Positions 1-9,461 of a stretch of DNA of 64,000 nucleotides are shown piece after piece. The stretch's first letter is position 1. Every line of letters starts with the position of its first letter. Below the pieces are notes generated by a model. The model ran no database searches. It worked only from the letters and a program-made list of their open reading frames with translations, and was not told where the DNA came from. The translations under genes were made by a program, and so were the position numbers. The stretch comes from Parasitella parasitica. Taxonomy: Eukaryota; Mucoromycota; Mucoromycetes; Mucorales; Mucoraceae. The DNA lies in assembly GCA_025201805.1 (NCBI GenBank), contig MU619248.1, positions 302,060 to 366,059 of the forward strand, read 5' to 3'.

Positions 1-1050
1 GCTGGTATTATGAAAAAGGTAAAGTATGTTGTACACAAATAGAACAATAGATTGCTGACAAAGTAATAGGCCTATGAATTGAGTACGCTGACAGGAACCC
101 AGATTTTACTCTTGGTTGTATCTGAAACTGGTCTCGTTTATACCTTTACTACGCCAAAACTTCAACCGCTTGTTACAAAGTCTGAAGGAAAGAATTTAAT
201 TCAATCATGCTTGAATGCTCCTGATCCAATTGAACCTACTTCTTTGTCTTCTACAGATCGCAGCCATCAAGAAGCACCTCAACAATCTCGATCTTTCATG
301 GATTCCAATAATCCAACTATGTCTCCGCCCACGGTTAGTACCCATAATCATTATTATTAGGTAGATAGAGGGGTCATATAAAGTGAAAGTAATATTTCAT
401 TAAGTGTGGCTACATATATAATTGTGTGCAAAAAATATCACTTGTGGTTAGAGAAACGTTACGTATACTGTATATTTACGACAATTATGCGTTCACACAC
501 TCACATTTCTGCCCGACTGATCAACACATACACTTACTATACATCTATCTACCTATTTACTACTAGTCAGTTTTACTATATGAATTAGAGGGTGAAATCT
601 TATATTTTATATATTAAACACTTCCTTTTTTTCTATAAAAAAAAATCATACATAGACAAGCAGTAATCATTATCGGCCAAGTCAAACTTCAGATGCCAAT
701 AGTAACACTTACACCGATGACAGAAAGGTATTTTTTGGTGCATTTACCCGCTGCAAAGACTAAAAATAATTACATGACAGAGATTTGGTACTATGATTGC
801 TGCTAATCCTCCTTTAGTATTAAATAGCGCTTTACGATCCAGTTCTGAGCATCAGCAACAAATGCCATCACATTACAGCCCCATGGCATATCCATCTTAC
901 GATAGTAATCCAGCAGACTCAAACACATCATCCACTGCCGGTTCATTATATCCTTATAATTTGTCAGCTCAACCAGATAATATCAGATACTGGAATAGCA
1001 ATACACTTTCCAATAACGTTAATATACGCAAGCGTAATGTTAAACGATAA
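1..1050 (+). CDS. MADS-box transcription factor (Mcm1/SRF type), 5' end outside the window
   Basis: The gene enters from the left edge. Exons read as <1-18, 70-333, 656-727 and 781-1050, all joined in phase. The first 18 bases encode AGIMKK, and exon 2 continues with AYELSTLTGTQILLLVVSE, the second half of an SRF-type MADS box. The C-terminal part is Ser/Asn/Gln/Pro-rich and low-complexity, as is usual for regulators of this class. The family binds CArG-like sites as a dimer and controls cell-type, cell-cycle and developmental genes with partner factors. The exon 2 donor is 334-335 (phase 0) and the exon 3 acceptor ends at 655. Reading on without splicing meets a stop at 360, so intron retention would give a truncated protein. 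The family call is firm. Mcm1 orthology versus a paralogue cannot be decided without the N-terminus. Confidence 0.88.
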
Positions 1051-1389
1051 ATAGCAGATGAGATCTGCAAATAGTGTACAATATTACAACAGCAATCATG
1101 CTGCTTATGTACCACAATGAATGTCAAAATATCGAATGATTATTACAACTAAATGTCTATGGAAAAAATGATATAAAATAGCCACCGCATTCAATAATAA
1201 AATATTTATTGTGTATGTTCAACCAAATTCAAGAAGTACAAGTCTTTTTTTAGCAAGGATAATGGTACACTGCATCGTCATGCATTGGTCATTTGCAGAG
1301 GCAATAACTAAACAATGTTCAACAAGTGATGCATAGGTTGAAAAATAGAGCATCTTTGAAGACAAGTGCGTTTTCAAAGTAGCTCATGA
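1051..1389. other. Intergenic, between two convergent genes
   Basis: AT-rich sequence between the stop of the MADS-box gene and the stop of the small secreted-protein gene on the other strand. Several AATAAA-like motifs lie near 1195-1205. Nothing else is recognised. Confidence 0.5.
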
Positions 1390-1866
1390 TCAGTTCGCCC
1401 TGGACGCTTCCAATCTGATTTCGGCACCATTGTCATAGATATCAACGCGGCCGCCTGTTTCAACGATTATTTCCTTCCTAATTCCTGAATATGCAACCTA
1501 AATAATAATTTCATTGAGCTTTTGTTTCTTCCGAGACGAGTGACCTACTAAGTACATACATATACTTGTAATTGCGTATGCTTATCCCCGTTAATTGAGT
1601 TCTTGCAATCAGGGGAATCACAGCACTTGGAGGATTTTGGAGGAAAAACACCTAATGAGGGACTACATATAATTACAAACAAGCTTATATGCAAAACTGA
1701 AGAATACTTACCCTTTTGATTTTGCAACTAAGTTTAAACCACCTTGCGTAACTTCTACATTTTTACCACTATGATTGGTAACACAGTATGCCTCCGTTTG
1801 TTTTGCCAACAATAAGGTGTGCATTAGTAGTACAGTTGCGATGAAGCTTTTAATTTTGAATCCCAT
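1390..1866 (-). CDS. Small secreted cysteine-containing protein, unknown function
   Basis: Three short exons on the minus strand join in phase: 1712-1866, 1566-1662 and 1390-1497, giving 119 residues. Each exon is too short to stand out as an open frame. Donors are GTAAGT and GTATAT; acceptors are GTAG and TTAG. The N-terminus (MGFKIK, then a hydrophobic stretch of about 16 residues, then KQTEA before YC) looks like a cleavable signal peptide with cleavage after residue 26. The mature protein has about 93 residues with Cys at about 28, 65, 66 and 71, the last three as a CC-x4-C cluster (KCCDSPDC). The C-terminal half alternates charged and hydrophobic residues, suggesting a small beta-rich fold. 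I do not recognise a family. It could be a secreted effector-like or cell-wall protein. The intact signal, splice phases and frame argue for a real gene. Confidence 0.6.
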
Positions 1867-2650
1867 TTTAGATGTTTGATTTATTGATTTCCGTTAAGAA
1901 GAAAAGAAAAAAGAAGTATCAGAGAGCAAGCATATTTATATCTGCTCGAAATACTTATTTCCAATAAAGCACAAAGAGACATATTTATATTGTACCGACC
2001 TGCGGAACAATGAAGTTTCTCAATACAATGAATTTTTGCTCTAAAAATGGAAGAAAAACGAACATAGCACATTACATGAGGTACCATTCTTTGTAGCTAA
2101 AAAACGAAATGCGCAAATTTTGTCCGTTTTTAAGAAATAAACGAACTATCTCACAATCCTTACTATACGTTATTTTCAAATGATCTTACATCCCGCAGGA
2201 ACAACGTTTCAGTAATAATTTTCGTTTCGCAGAATACAATTTTCATCATTATTCTGACTCCTTTTTCATGGCAATCATTTATGAATAGAGTTAACAATGA
2301 ATTGTCATGTATAAGAAACCATCGAATTGAATTCTACTTAAACTAAATTCGAAGCAAATAACTTATCGTTAAATATAAATAGGTCTTGCTTTGACTAATA
2401 CCATGCTATAATCTTGTTTTTCGGTCAATTAATATATATTTCAAAGATGATCTAATCGTATTCATAGATTGATTATGCAGATTCATTCTGTATAATTAGG
2501 CAATTTCTTCTCAATCGAAAACGTCCCTAGTTTTGTATCTGGCAAATTAATAGTATTTATTTTTTTCTAATTTCTGTTTAGAACTTAAACGATATTAATA
2601 TTTAAAGGATAGAAATGATTTTATCCTATAGAGCTGATTTGTCGCTATAT
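1867..2650. other. Intergenic AT-rich sequence
   Basis: Upstream of the secreted-protein gene. Only short open frames on either strand and no recognised motif. Confidence 0.4.
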
Positions 2651-3058
2651 TGTTGGATAAAAAAAAGATAATAAAAACCAAATGTTAACGAGATACGAAA
2701 ACTTCAAGATACTTTATTTAAGATCGAAATTGCATCTGCTATTTATACTTTTTACAGCTACATAAATTTATGGTGACTTATTTAGATTCCTAATTGACAA
2801 GACTAATTCACAGTGACAATCTACTTGACAAGGTACGATTGAGGTTATACAACAAGGGCTACCCGTCTTTGATCTGACAGTGCCCTAATCTTTATCTCGG
2901 TGCTCAGATCTGTGTTCTACTGGAATAACCTTCTTGATTTGAAACATAGACTTTATTCTCCAATTTACACAAGCGTATCACATCACATCATTGGACAATC
3001 TTCAATCTTTAATTGAAGTACATTGCCATGATCTCCTGTCTATAATTATGGCAGATCA
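2651..3058 (+). mobile_element. Solo LTR, 408 bp, with 5-bp target duplication
   Basis: The segment begins TGTTGGAT and ends CAGATCA, and is flanked by the same five bases TATAT at 2646-2650 and 3059-3063. It matches 58663-59098 in the same orientation and both ends of 60217-61652 in the opposite orientation. No element-internal sequence follows. Terminal TG...CA plus a 5-bp duplication is the normal footprint of an LTR retroelement reduced to one LTR by recombination. A terminal repeat of an integrase-type DNA transposon would leave a similar mark. Confidence 0.8.
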
Positions 3059-3063
3059 TATAT

Positions 3064-4728
3064 TCTCCAGACATTTCATGATGTGATATTATTACTCAAA
3101 TGAATATATACTATACTTTAATGTCTGGCTTCGAATCTCTGATGGTCAACAATGATAATTAGCAACGTAAATATCTTCAGTTTTAGTATCATCATCATAA
3201 AAACTCATATTATATACTTCGTAAAGTCAAGGATTTCAAAGCTTCGAAAATTACAAGAGGACAATAGAAATAGGTCACGTGATTTATTATTTTAAGCTCC
3301 GACACCAAAAATGCGAACGTATTTTTTGCAGATAACTTTTGATAGACAGGCCGCCCAGTGGAAAGCAAGTTATGCTCATATAGCGATGATCATGCCTGTA
3401 CTTATGGCACCTAAGACAGTGATTATTTTGGTCTTTATCGAAGTCTACCTTTGATTTTATTCAATTTTTGCATGGTTTGGGCTGACAATTTTATATACAT
3501 GATTGAAAATATGGATTCGAATGTTGTTGCCAGAGAGTGCCAAGTCAACATTAATTTTGCTAATTTTGATCACGGTTTTACGATTAATTTGTCTGAAATG
3601 TATGATATGCTGATATGCCTATTAAGTTAGAAGTTGAAGAATTGGATGACCACGATATTGTTGTGGCAATGTCAAAGGGCGCAGCGTAATGTTACGTATA
3701 TATGATTTGTATAAAGTAATAAAGACTTTTCTGAATAAAACCAGATACAAAACTGAAGACTTTTATTGACATAAGAGTTGATCTCTATTTATGCTTAAAT
3801 ATATCCCAATCAATGTTTATCGACATAACATCTGATGTTTGACAAGAAGTGTCAAACCTTATTGAACCTTGCAAGAGGTCCAATTACAACAACTTGTAGC
3901 TTATTCAAGATCCTTGCATTATGGCTAAGTTAGATATGACGTATGTAGCCTTTATATGGATACAACAGATATAGCTAAATTTGAGTAAATACTTCGAAAA
4001 TTTGAAGGTAGCAAATGTTTTCAGTTATAGATCGATTTGTGTTGATAATTTGTGCTTATTATAAAAAGTTGTTTGGTTTAAAGCAACCGCTTACTCAAAG
4101 TATGGCACATTGAGGACATGAATTTTTTGAATTTTAAATGACACTTTTATTTGGTATAGTCATGCAAATGAGTAATACTTTCGTTGTTTGTGTTGTATTG
4201 GTGGTAGAAAATACAGTAAAAATGTATTTGTGCGCATTCAAAAGAACAAATGAAACTATTATTTAAAGATTATGGTGGATAAACCAAACAGAATACACGT
4301 ACTTCCAATCATTTTATAATTAGCATTAAGAGCAGCTGTAATGTCATGCATGCATTGTACAAGGCAATAAAAAAAAGGACTCTTTGAAAAGAGAAGCTGC
4401 TGATATAATACACACTATTTGGAAAATGCAAAGAAGCATATCGGCATTTTTGGGCTCTAACTTTTATCCAAAAATTTCTGTGGTATTTTTCTGTCTGTAA
4501 GCTGATATTTTTACGGTATTGCTCCTATCGAATTTCGATCCCTCGTTCTATTCTACACACAGTGCTTTTCAAAATGATACAGATTCTGAACTTTAAAAGT
4601 ATCAAATGTTCTACAAAATTTAAAAAAATGACTTCAACTTCTTTTCTTCTTTTTGCTTCGCGTTTGTGTCCCGCTTCTACCAACAACAACAACAGCATCA
4701 AGAACAACAAAAAGGTCGTCTATCCAGA
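3064..4728. other. Gene-poor AT-rich region with an Idh-unrelated decayed reading frame
   Basis: No convincing gene. A stretch around 3500-3690 reads through acidic peptide in two adjacent frames, suggesting an old decayed coding fragment, but I cannot assign it. A 9-bp inverted repeat (CCAGACATT / AATGTCTGG) spans about 3065-3128. The last 60 bases before 4729 are CAA-rich and probably form the 5' leader of the next gene. Confidence 0.35.
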
Positions 4729-6103
4729 ATGGTTTCTGTCAAATTACAAAAGGAAGAAAACAGAAAAGCTTTCCTTGAGGTGTTCCCTACTCTTGCTGAT
4801 GAAGTTCTTCTCGAGCTCAAAAAATATAATATGCCTGAGGACGCATATGAATGGACAAAAAAGGTAGATGTGCTTGAGTGTGTTAGAAGTAAGGATCGTT
4901 AGCGTTGGACTAACATGATGGGGATGCGGTTCTTTGATTTAGATGTTGTATTACAATGTGCCCGGCGGTAAGTACCGACTATTTTTTTGAGATCAAGGTG
5001 CCTATTCAAACCATCTTCATTTAGGCAAGTTGAACCGTGGTATCTCGGTTGTTGACACAGTTCGTATTTTGAAGGGTGATTCTGTTAGTGATGATGATAT
5101 ATTCAAGGCTACTGTTCTGGGTTGGTTGATTGAATTCGTAAGTTTCGTATCAATATGCCATTTTTTATAATGGACTTAAAATCTGTCATAGCTCCAAGCA
5201 TTCTTTTTGGTTTCTGATGATATCATGGACGCTTCTATTACTCGCCGTGGTCAACCTTGCTGGTACAAGAGCGAAGGTGTTGGTATGGTTGCCATCAACG
5301 ATGCGTTCATTCTCGAATCATGTATCTATATCTTCTTAAAAAAGTATTTTAAAAAGACAGATTACTATATCGAACTTGTTGAATTGTTCCACGAGGTCAC
5401 TTTCCAAACTGAACTCGGCCAACTCTGTGATCTCATCACTGCTCCCGAAGATAACGTTGATTTGAGCAAGTTCTCTATCAAAAAGTAAGTGTTTGGAATA
5501 AGGTTGGCTTTACATGATTTGTGGTGTATTCAAACAAATTATTTCCATCTAGGCATCAGTTTATTGTCATTTATAAGACTGCCTACTACTCTTTCTATCT
5601 TCCTGTTGCATTGGCCATGCATATGGTAAGTTGTCTGGACTCTATTTATTGATAAGGAAGGCTGAGTTAATTCATTCAAATAGGTTGGCATCAAAAATGA
5701 GGATGCTTTCAAGCAATCTCATGATATTCTGATTCCTTTGGGTGAATATTTCCAAGTTCAAGATGATTATTTGGATTGCTACGGAGCCCCTGAGGTTATT
5801 GGTAAAATTGGCACTGATATTATGGATAACAAGTGTTCTTGGTTGGTTAATCAAGCTTTGGCTTTGGCTAATCCTGAGCAGCGTAAGGTTCTCGATGAGA
5901 ATTACGGTCAAAAGAATGCCGAATGTGAAGCCAAAGTCAAGCAACTCTACATTGATCTCGAAATTGAGTCTGTTTATAAGGCTTATGAAGAAAAGTCCTT
6001 CAATGATTTGAATGCATTGATTGAAAAGTTAGATGAGTCCGTGGGCATCAAGAAGATGATCTTTACTGAATTTATGGATAAGATTTATAAGCGTACTAAA
6101 TAA
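4729..6103 (+). CDS. ERG20: Farnesyl diphosphate synthase
   Basis: Six exons (4729-4863, 4943-4967, 5025-5137, 5192-5484, 5553-5625, 5684-6103) give 352 residues, the usual length. The enzyme condenses DMAPP/GPP with IPP to make farnesyl diphosphate for sterols, carotenoid and sporopollenin-type products, prenylation, ubiquinone and, in Mucorales, trisporoid precursors. Both Asp-rich motifs are present: DDIMD at residues 100-104 followed by TRRGQPCW, and DDYLD at 240-244. The downstream signature [14 protein letters not shown] is also there. Exon 2 is only 25 nt. The ATG at 4729 is preceded by an in-frame Gln-rich stretch with no upstream ATG, so 4729 is the natural start and the CAA repeats are leader sequence. 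The ATP synthase OSCP gene follows on the same strand. Confidence 0.95.
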
Positions 6104-6455
6104 TCTAATCTTTTTTGTTTCAATCTAATAATAAAATTCCACTCATGTCCTATGCAAATCAACTTGACTTGGCATAAGGATCTATTGGAGACTTATTGTG
6201 CATTAGTTGTCATGGCAACCAGTTTTGACATATTTTGACACAAACCTGGCCCAATCAAATAGGAACCACTCGTCTCTGGATATCGGTTGCTTCCAGAGCA
6301 CAATGGTACATCCAGAGTACGTCATCATGTTTAGCTGGGGGACTGGCCCTGAGTTATACTGTGGGGAGGGGTTGCTGAAAAAGGACCCAAAGAAAAAGGA
6401 AAGCAAAATTAGTCAATCACCAACTCTTTTTCTGTAATTCTTCACATCGGTTAAA
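6104..6455 (+). promoter_or_regulatory. Intergenic/promoter region of the OSCP gene, with a CCAAT box
   Basis: A CCAAT pentamer lies at 6251-6255, about 200 bases before the OSCP start. CCAAT is the HAP/NF-Y site that often controls respiratory genes in fungi, so a role here is plausible but only inferred. Nothing else is recognised in this interval. Confidence 0.35.
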
Positions 6456-7374
6456 ATGGCTTCTCGCTTCACCCGTTTGACTACTTCTGTCCCCAAGGTA
6501 ATAATAATCACAACTTTATCCAAAAAAAGTTTTCGATACTCTCATTCAAACATTGGAATGAAATTTTTAAAGAAAGCACCACGAAATTTATGAAACTGTT
6601 CGACTTATCAAAATACTAAAACGTTGAATTATCTCATAGTTTGCTCGTGGTTACGCCGCTGCTCCTACTTCTATCAAGGTAGATCATTCGAAACAACTCG
6701 GATATTGACATAGATTGGATAGTTAACTGTCGATTTCTCATTAGGCCCCCATCACTCTTTTCGGTCTTGATGGTCGCTATGCTACTGCTCTTTACACCGC
6801 TGCTGCTCGTCAAAACTCTCTTGAAGCGGTTGAGAAGGACCTTAAGGCTCTTTCTCAAGCTGTTGAGAAGGATGCTGCTCTCAAGAGCTTCTTGGAAAAC
6901 CCTACTGTTAACCGTGGTACCAAGATGGAAGGTATCCTCTCCGCTCTGAAGGTCAATGGCAAGCCCAACCAAATTACCCAAAACTTTTTCGAGACTCTCG
7001 CCGAGAATGGTCGTTTGGACCAAACCACCAAGGTCTCTGTAGCTTTTGCTGAATTGATGAGTGCTCATCGTAATGAATTGCCTCTTGTCGTAACCTCTGC
7101 CAAGGTAGGATCGAGTTCCTTGTATAATGATTAAATCATTTCTGACATTTTGTTGTTTATTTACTAGGCCTTGGATAAGTCTGCTTTGAATAAGATTGTT
7201 GACTCTCTTCAAAAGTCTAACCTCGCCGAAGGCAAGAAACTCCTTGTTTCTAACAAAGTTAAGCCTGATATTCTTGGTGGTATTATGGTTGAGATTGGAG
7301 ATAAGAGCATTGATTTGACTGTCTCAGCTAAGCTCGCCAAGTTGAATAAGTTGATCACTGGTAAGTTGAACTAG
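6456..7374 (+). CDS. ATP5: Mitochondrial F1Fo ATP synthase OSCP subunit (subunit 5/delta)
   Basis: Four exons (6456-6497, 6640-6678, 6745-7104, 7168-7374) encode 215 residues, the normal OSCP length. The protein links the F1 head to the peripheral stalk in the inner mitochondrial membrane. The first two exons (14 and 13 codons) carry a basic, Ser/Thr-rich presequence (MASRFTRLTTSVPK, then FARGYAAAP). The core has the family pattern FGLDGRYATALYTAA near the mature N-terminus and KVKPDILGGIMVEIGDKSID near the C-terminus, the best-conserved OSCP signature. The gene sits 350 bases downstream of the FPP synthase gene in the same orientation but is a separate unit. Confidence 0.95.
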
Positions 7375-7710
7375 AATTTCCTAATTACTATGGCTAAAGA
7401 TAATAATATTCTTGATAATAGATTCCGTTTAAATATTATACTATTGCTCTTTATTATTATAAAAAATTCAAGAAGGAATTTATTCTTGTATACATATTTT
7501 GTCTTTACATTTCACTGGTTTTAAATTTAATCGAATGTTGGTAACTTTTATCTCTCATATTGTCTACAACGAATAACCGAATGCTAGAAAAAACTCATGA
7601 AAATCATGTACAACCTGCTTTTTTAAGTTATTTATATACTAGATATTTTGTGGTTTTTTGGAGATTTTTCTTTTGCACTCTTTCCCTCTTTTTTTCTTTA
7701 TAGTTTAAAA
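7375..7710. other. Intergenic, 3' end of OSCP and promoter of next gene
   Basis: Very AT-rich. An in-frame ATG at 7648 would add 21 hydrophobic residues to the next protein, but the leader is pyrimidine-rich and 7711 is the better start. No other feature. Confidence 0.4.
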
Positions 7711-8784
7711 ATGGCTTCCTTGCCGAATTCAATCGATAATACTGCTAATAATGTCATTAGTCATCCACCGCCTACCTTACTAACAAATAATTATCCAATC
7801 GCACCCACCATCTTGCCTTCATCGAATATACCAACGCCATCTTTGCAATTAACGCTTAGAGAAAACATCCCCGTAGAAATTTCTTCCACAGCTTCAGTGC
7901 CATGTACCACAATATCAAACCATAATGATATTTTATATTATTACCGGGAGCCATCCACATACAAAAATGGTCAAGAAAATCAACAAGGCATGAAAGAGCT
8001 TCTATTACTACTATATGACATACATAAAAATCCCATTTGGAAGCTAGAAAATCAAGATAGACACGGCATGACGCTATTATATGAAAACACAAAGGTTAAA
8101 TTATCAACTACTCCGCCGCAATTTAGATTCACATTAAATGATCAAGTATACCACTGGCAAATTCAACCACAAAAGTCTTCGTATAGTCTCAAATGTTTCC
8201 AAACTGAAAAAAAGAATCTGGTTGCTGAATTGAATGAAAATCAATTAAGTCTATATTATCAAAACAACGGGCACAACCCGTTTCGAAAACTAACTCAAAT
8301 CGATCATCATACAACACTGTTTATTTTGTCTGGGTTGTTGGTAAACCATTATCTCAAACACCTATTAAAATCGTTAGGCGGCGGGCCTGAAGCCCTGAAG
8401 ATGACGGTAGATCCCAGTGAAGTTTATATTAGTGGTAGCAAAATAAAATCCTCTCCTGGTTTCCATCATGAGCAGGAGAATGACGAGGAGGAAGATGATG
8501 ATGTTGCGAGTTTATCATACTATCCAGGACATCAAAGTCTAGTATATGTTGGGGACCCAAATAACAGATGGTCGTCATCTGCACAATCTTCTAAAAGCAT
8601 CGAACTAGACCCTGGACTATGGCACTGCTGGTGGGGATATACATTTTGGTGGTCTTGGTTCTCATGCTGCATGCCAGGTGGATATTGTGATAAAGCTCGC
8701 TTTCGATTGAAAGGGCATAATAGACCAAAAATAAGAACTTCTAGGACATTATCGAAACAAGGATGGCAGCAGCAACATTATTGA
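7711..8784 (+). CDS. Tubby/LURP-like domain protein with Trp/Cys-rich C-terminal tail
   Basis: A single exon of 357 residues from the ATG at 7711. The first ~70 residues are Pro/Ser/Asn-rich and probably disordered. Residues about 115-230 form a beta-rich unit (WKLENQDRHGMTLLYENTK ... YHWQIQPQKSSYSLKCFQ ... KNLVAELNENQLSLYY) ending in a hydrophobic helix (LFILSGLLVNHYLKHLL). This pattern resembles the Tubby C-terminal-like/LURP superfamily, in which a 12-stranded barrel wraps a helix. An acidic patch follows (EQENDEEEDDDV). Near the end comes an unusual aromatic/cysteine run, LWHCWWGYTFWWSWFSCC then MPGGYCD, which could insert into a membrane, bind metal or be palmitoylated. The family assignment is inference; function unknown. 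ATG at 7648 is an alternative start. Confidence 0.7.
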   Translation: MASLPNSIDNTANNVISHPPPTLLTNNYPIAPTILPSSNIPTPSLQLTLRENIPVEISSTASVPCTTISNHNDILYYYREPSTYKNGQENQQGMKELLLLLYDIHKNPIWKLENQDRHGMTLLYENTKVKLSTTPPQFRFTLNDQVYHWQIQPQKSSYSLKCFQTEKKNLVAELNENQLSLYYQNNGHNPFRKLTQIDHHTTLFILSGLLVNHYLKHLLKSLGGGPEALKMTVDPSEVYISGSKIKSSPGFHHEQENDEEEDDDVASLSYYPGHQSLVYVGDPNNRWSSSAQSSKSIELDPGLWHCWWGYTFWWSWFSCCMPGGYCDKARFRLKGHNRPKIRTSRTLSKQGWQQQHY

Positions 8785-9461
8785 ATGTCTGTATACGTTG
8801 GTTTAGTTTGGCGTTTATTCTTTCCGCGTTGTATGTAATTTCCCCCTCCCCACCTTACCCTTGTAGCAATGTATTATCTATCCTTAAATTATATAATAAA
8901 TCATTATCTTTATGTGTATGTAGAGATGATATAAAGCATTAATTCACTTGACACTTGTGCATGAGCATACTATTGGATGCATATGCAATGGTAAAAAAAA
9001 AAGCACTTTGTAGGCAAATATTGTATGCACTTTGATAAATAATTTAATGTGAGTGTACTGATTTATCACTCCATATTACAGCCCGGTTTGCATTTACGTA
9101 ACAAATCTCAACTAGCTCCCCCTTTACATCATATATCAACACGCCCCTCACAAGCTACTAATTAATATAGTAATATCAGCCCATTTTTTGACCGGAAAAG
9201 TGAATTTTAGCAATGAACATGGATTACTTGCGCATGAGCAACTCGAAATGACAAAGAATTCTTATGTATATAACTTGTAAGCCTTCACCTGAAGTGTTTC
9301 CTTAAAAGATACGCTATCAATTTTAAGGTTATCTCGCAAATGGCAACAAATCCTCAATCTAGTTCTTGAAAACATTCTAGTTCGTGTTTAATTATTATGC
9401 GTACGAAATGCATCTTTATTATATAAGTATGAAATTTTTAAAACTAAAGCTGATGATTTAT
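8785..9461. other. Intergenic between convergent genes
   Basis: Holds the 3' ends of the Tubby-like gene and the chitin synthase gene. A C-rich patch (about 8842-8862) lies just after the first gene. No coding sequence or recognised RNA. Confidence 0.4.

Noticed and set aside
3500-3690. Peptide in two frames (CQVNINFANFDHGF; LEVEELDDHDIVVAMSKG)
   Set aside because: Short, frameshifted and without a recognised family; could be chance in AT-rich DNA.
4562-4728. Q-rich N-terminal extension of the FPP synthase frame
   Set aside because: No in-frame ATG upstream; the family starts near the ATG at 4729.
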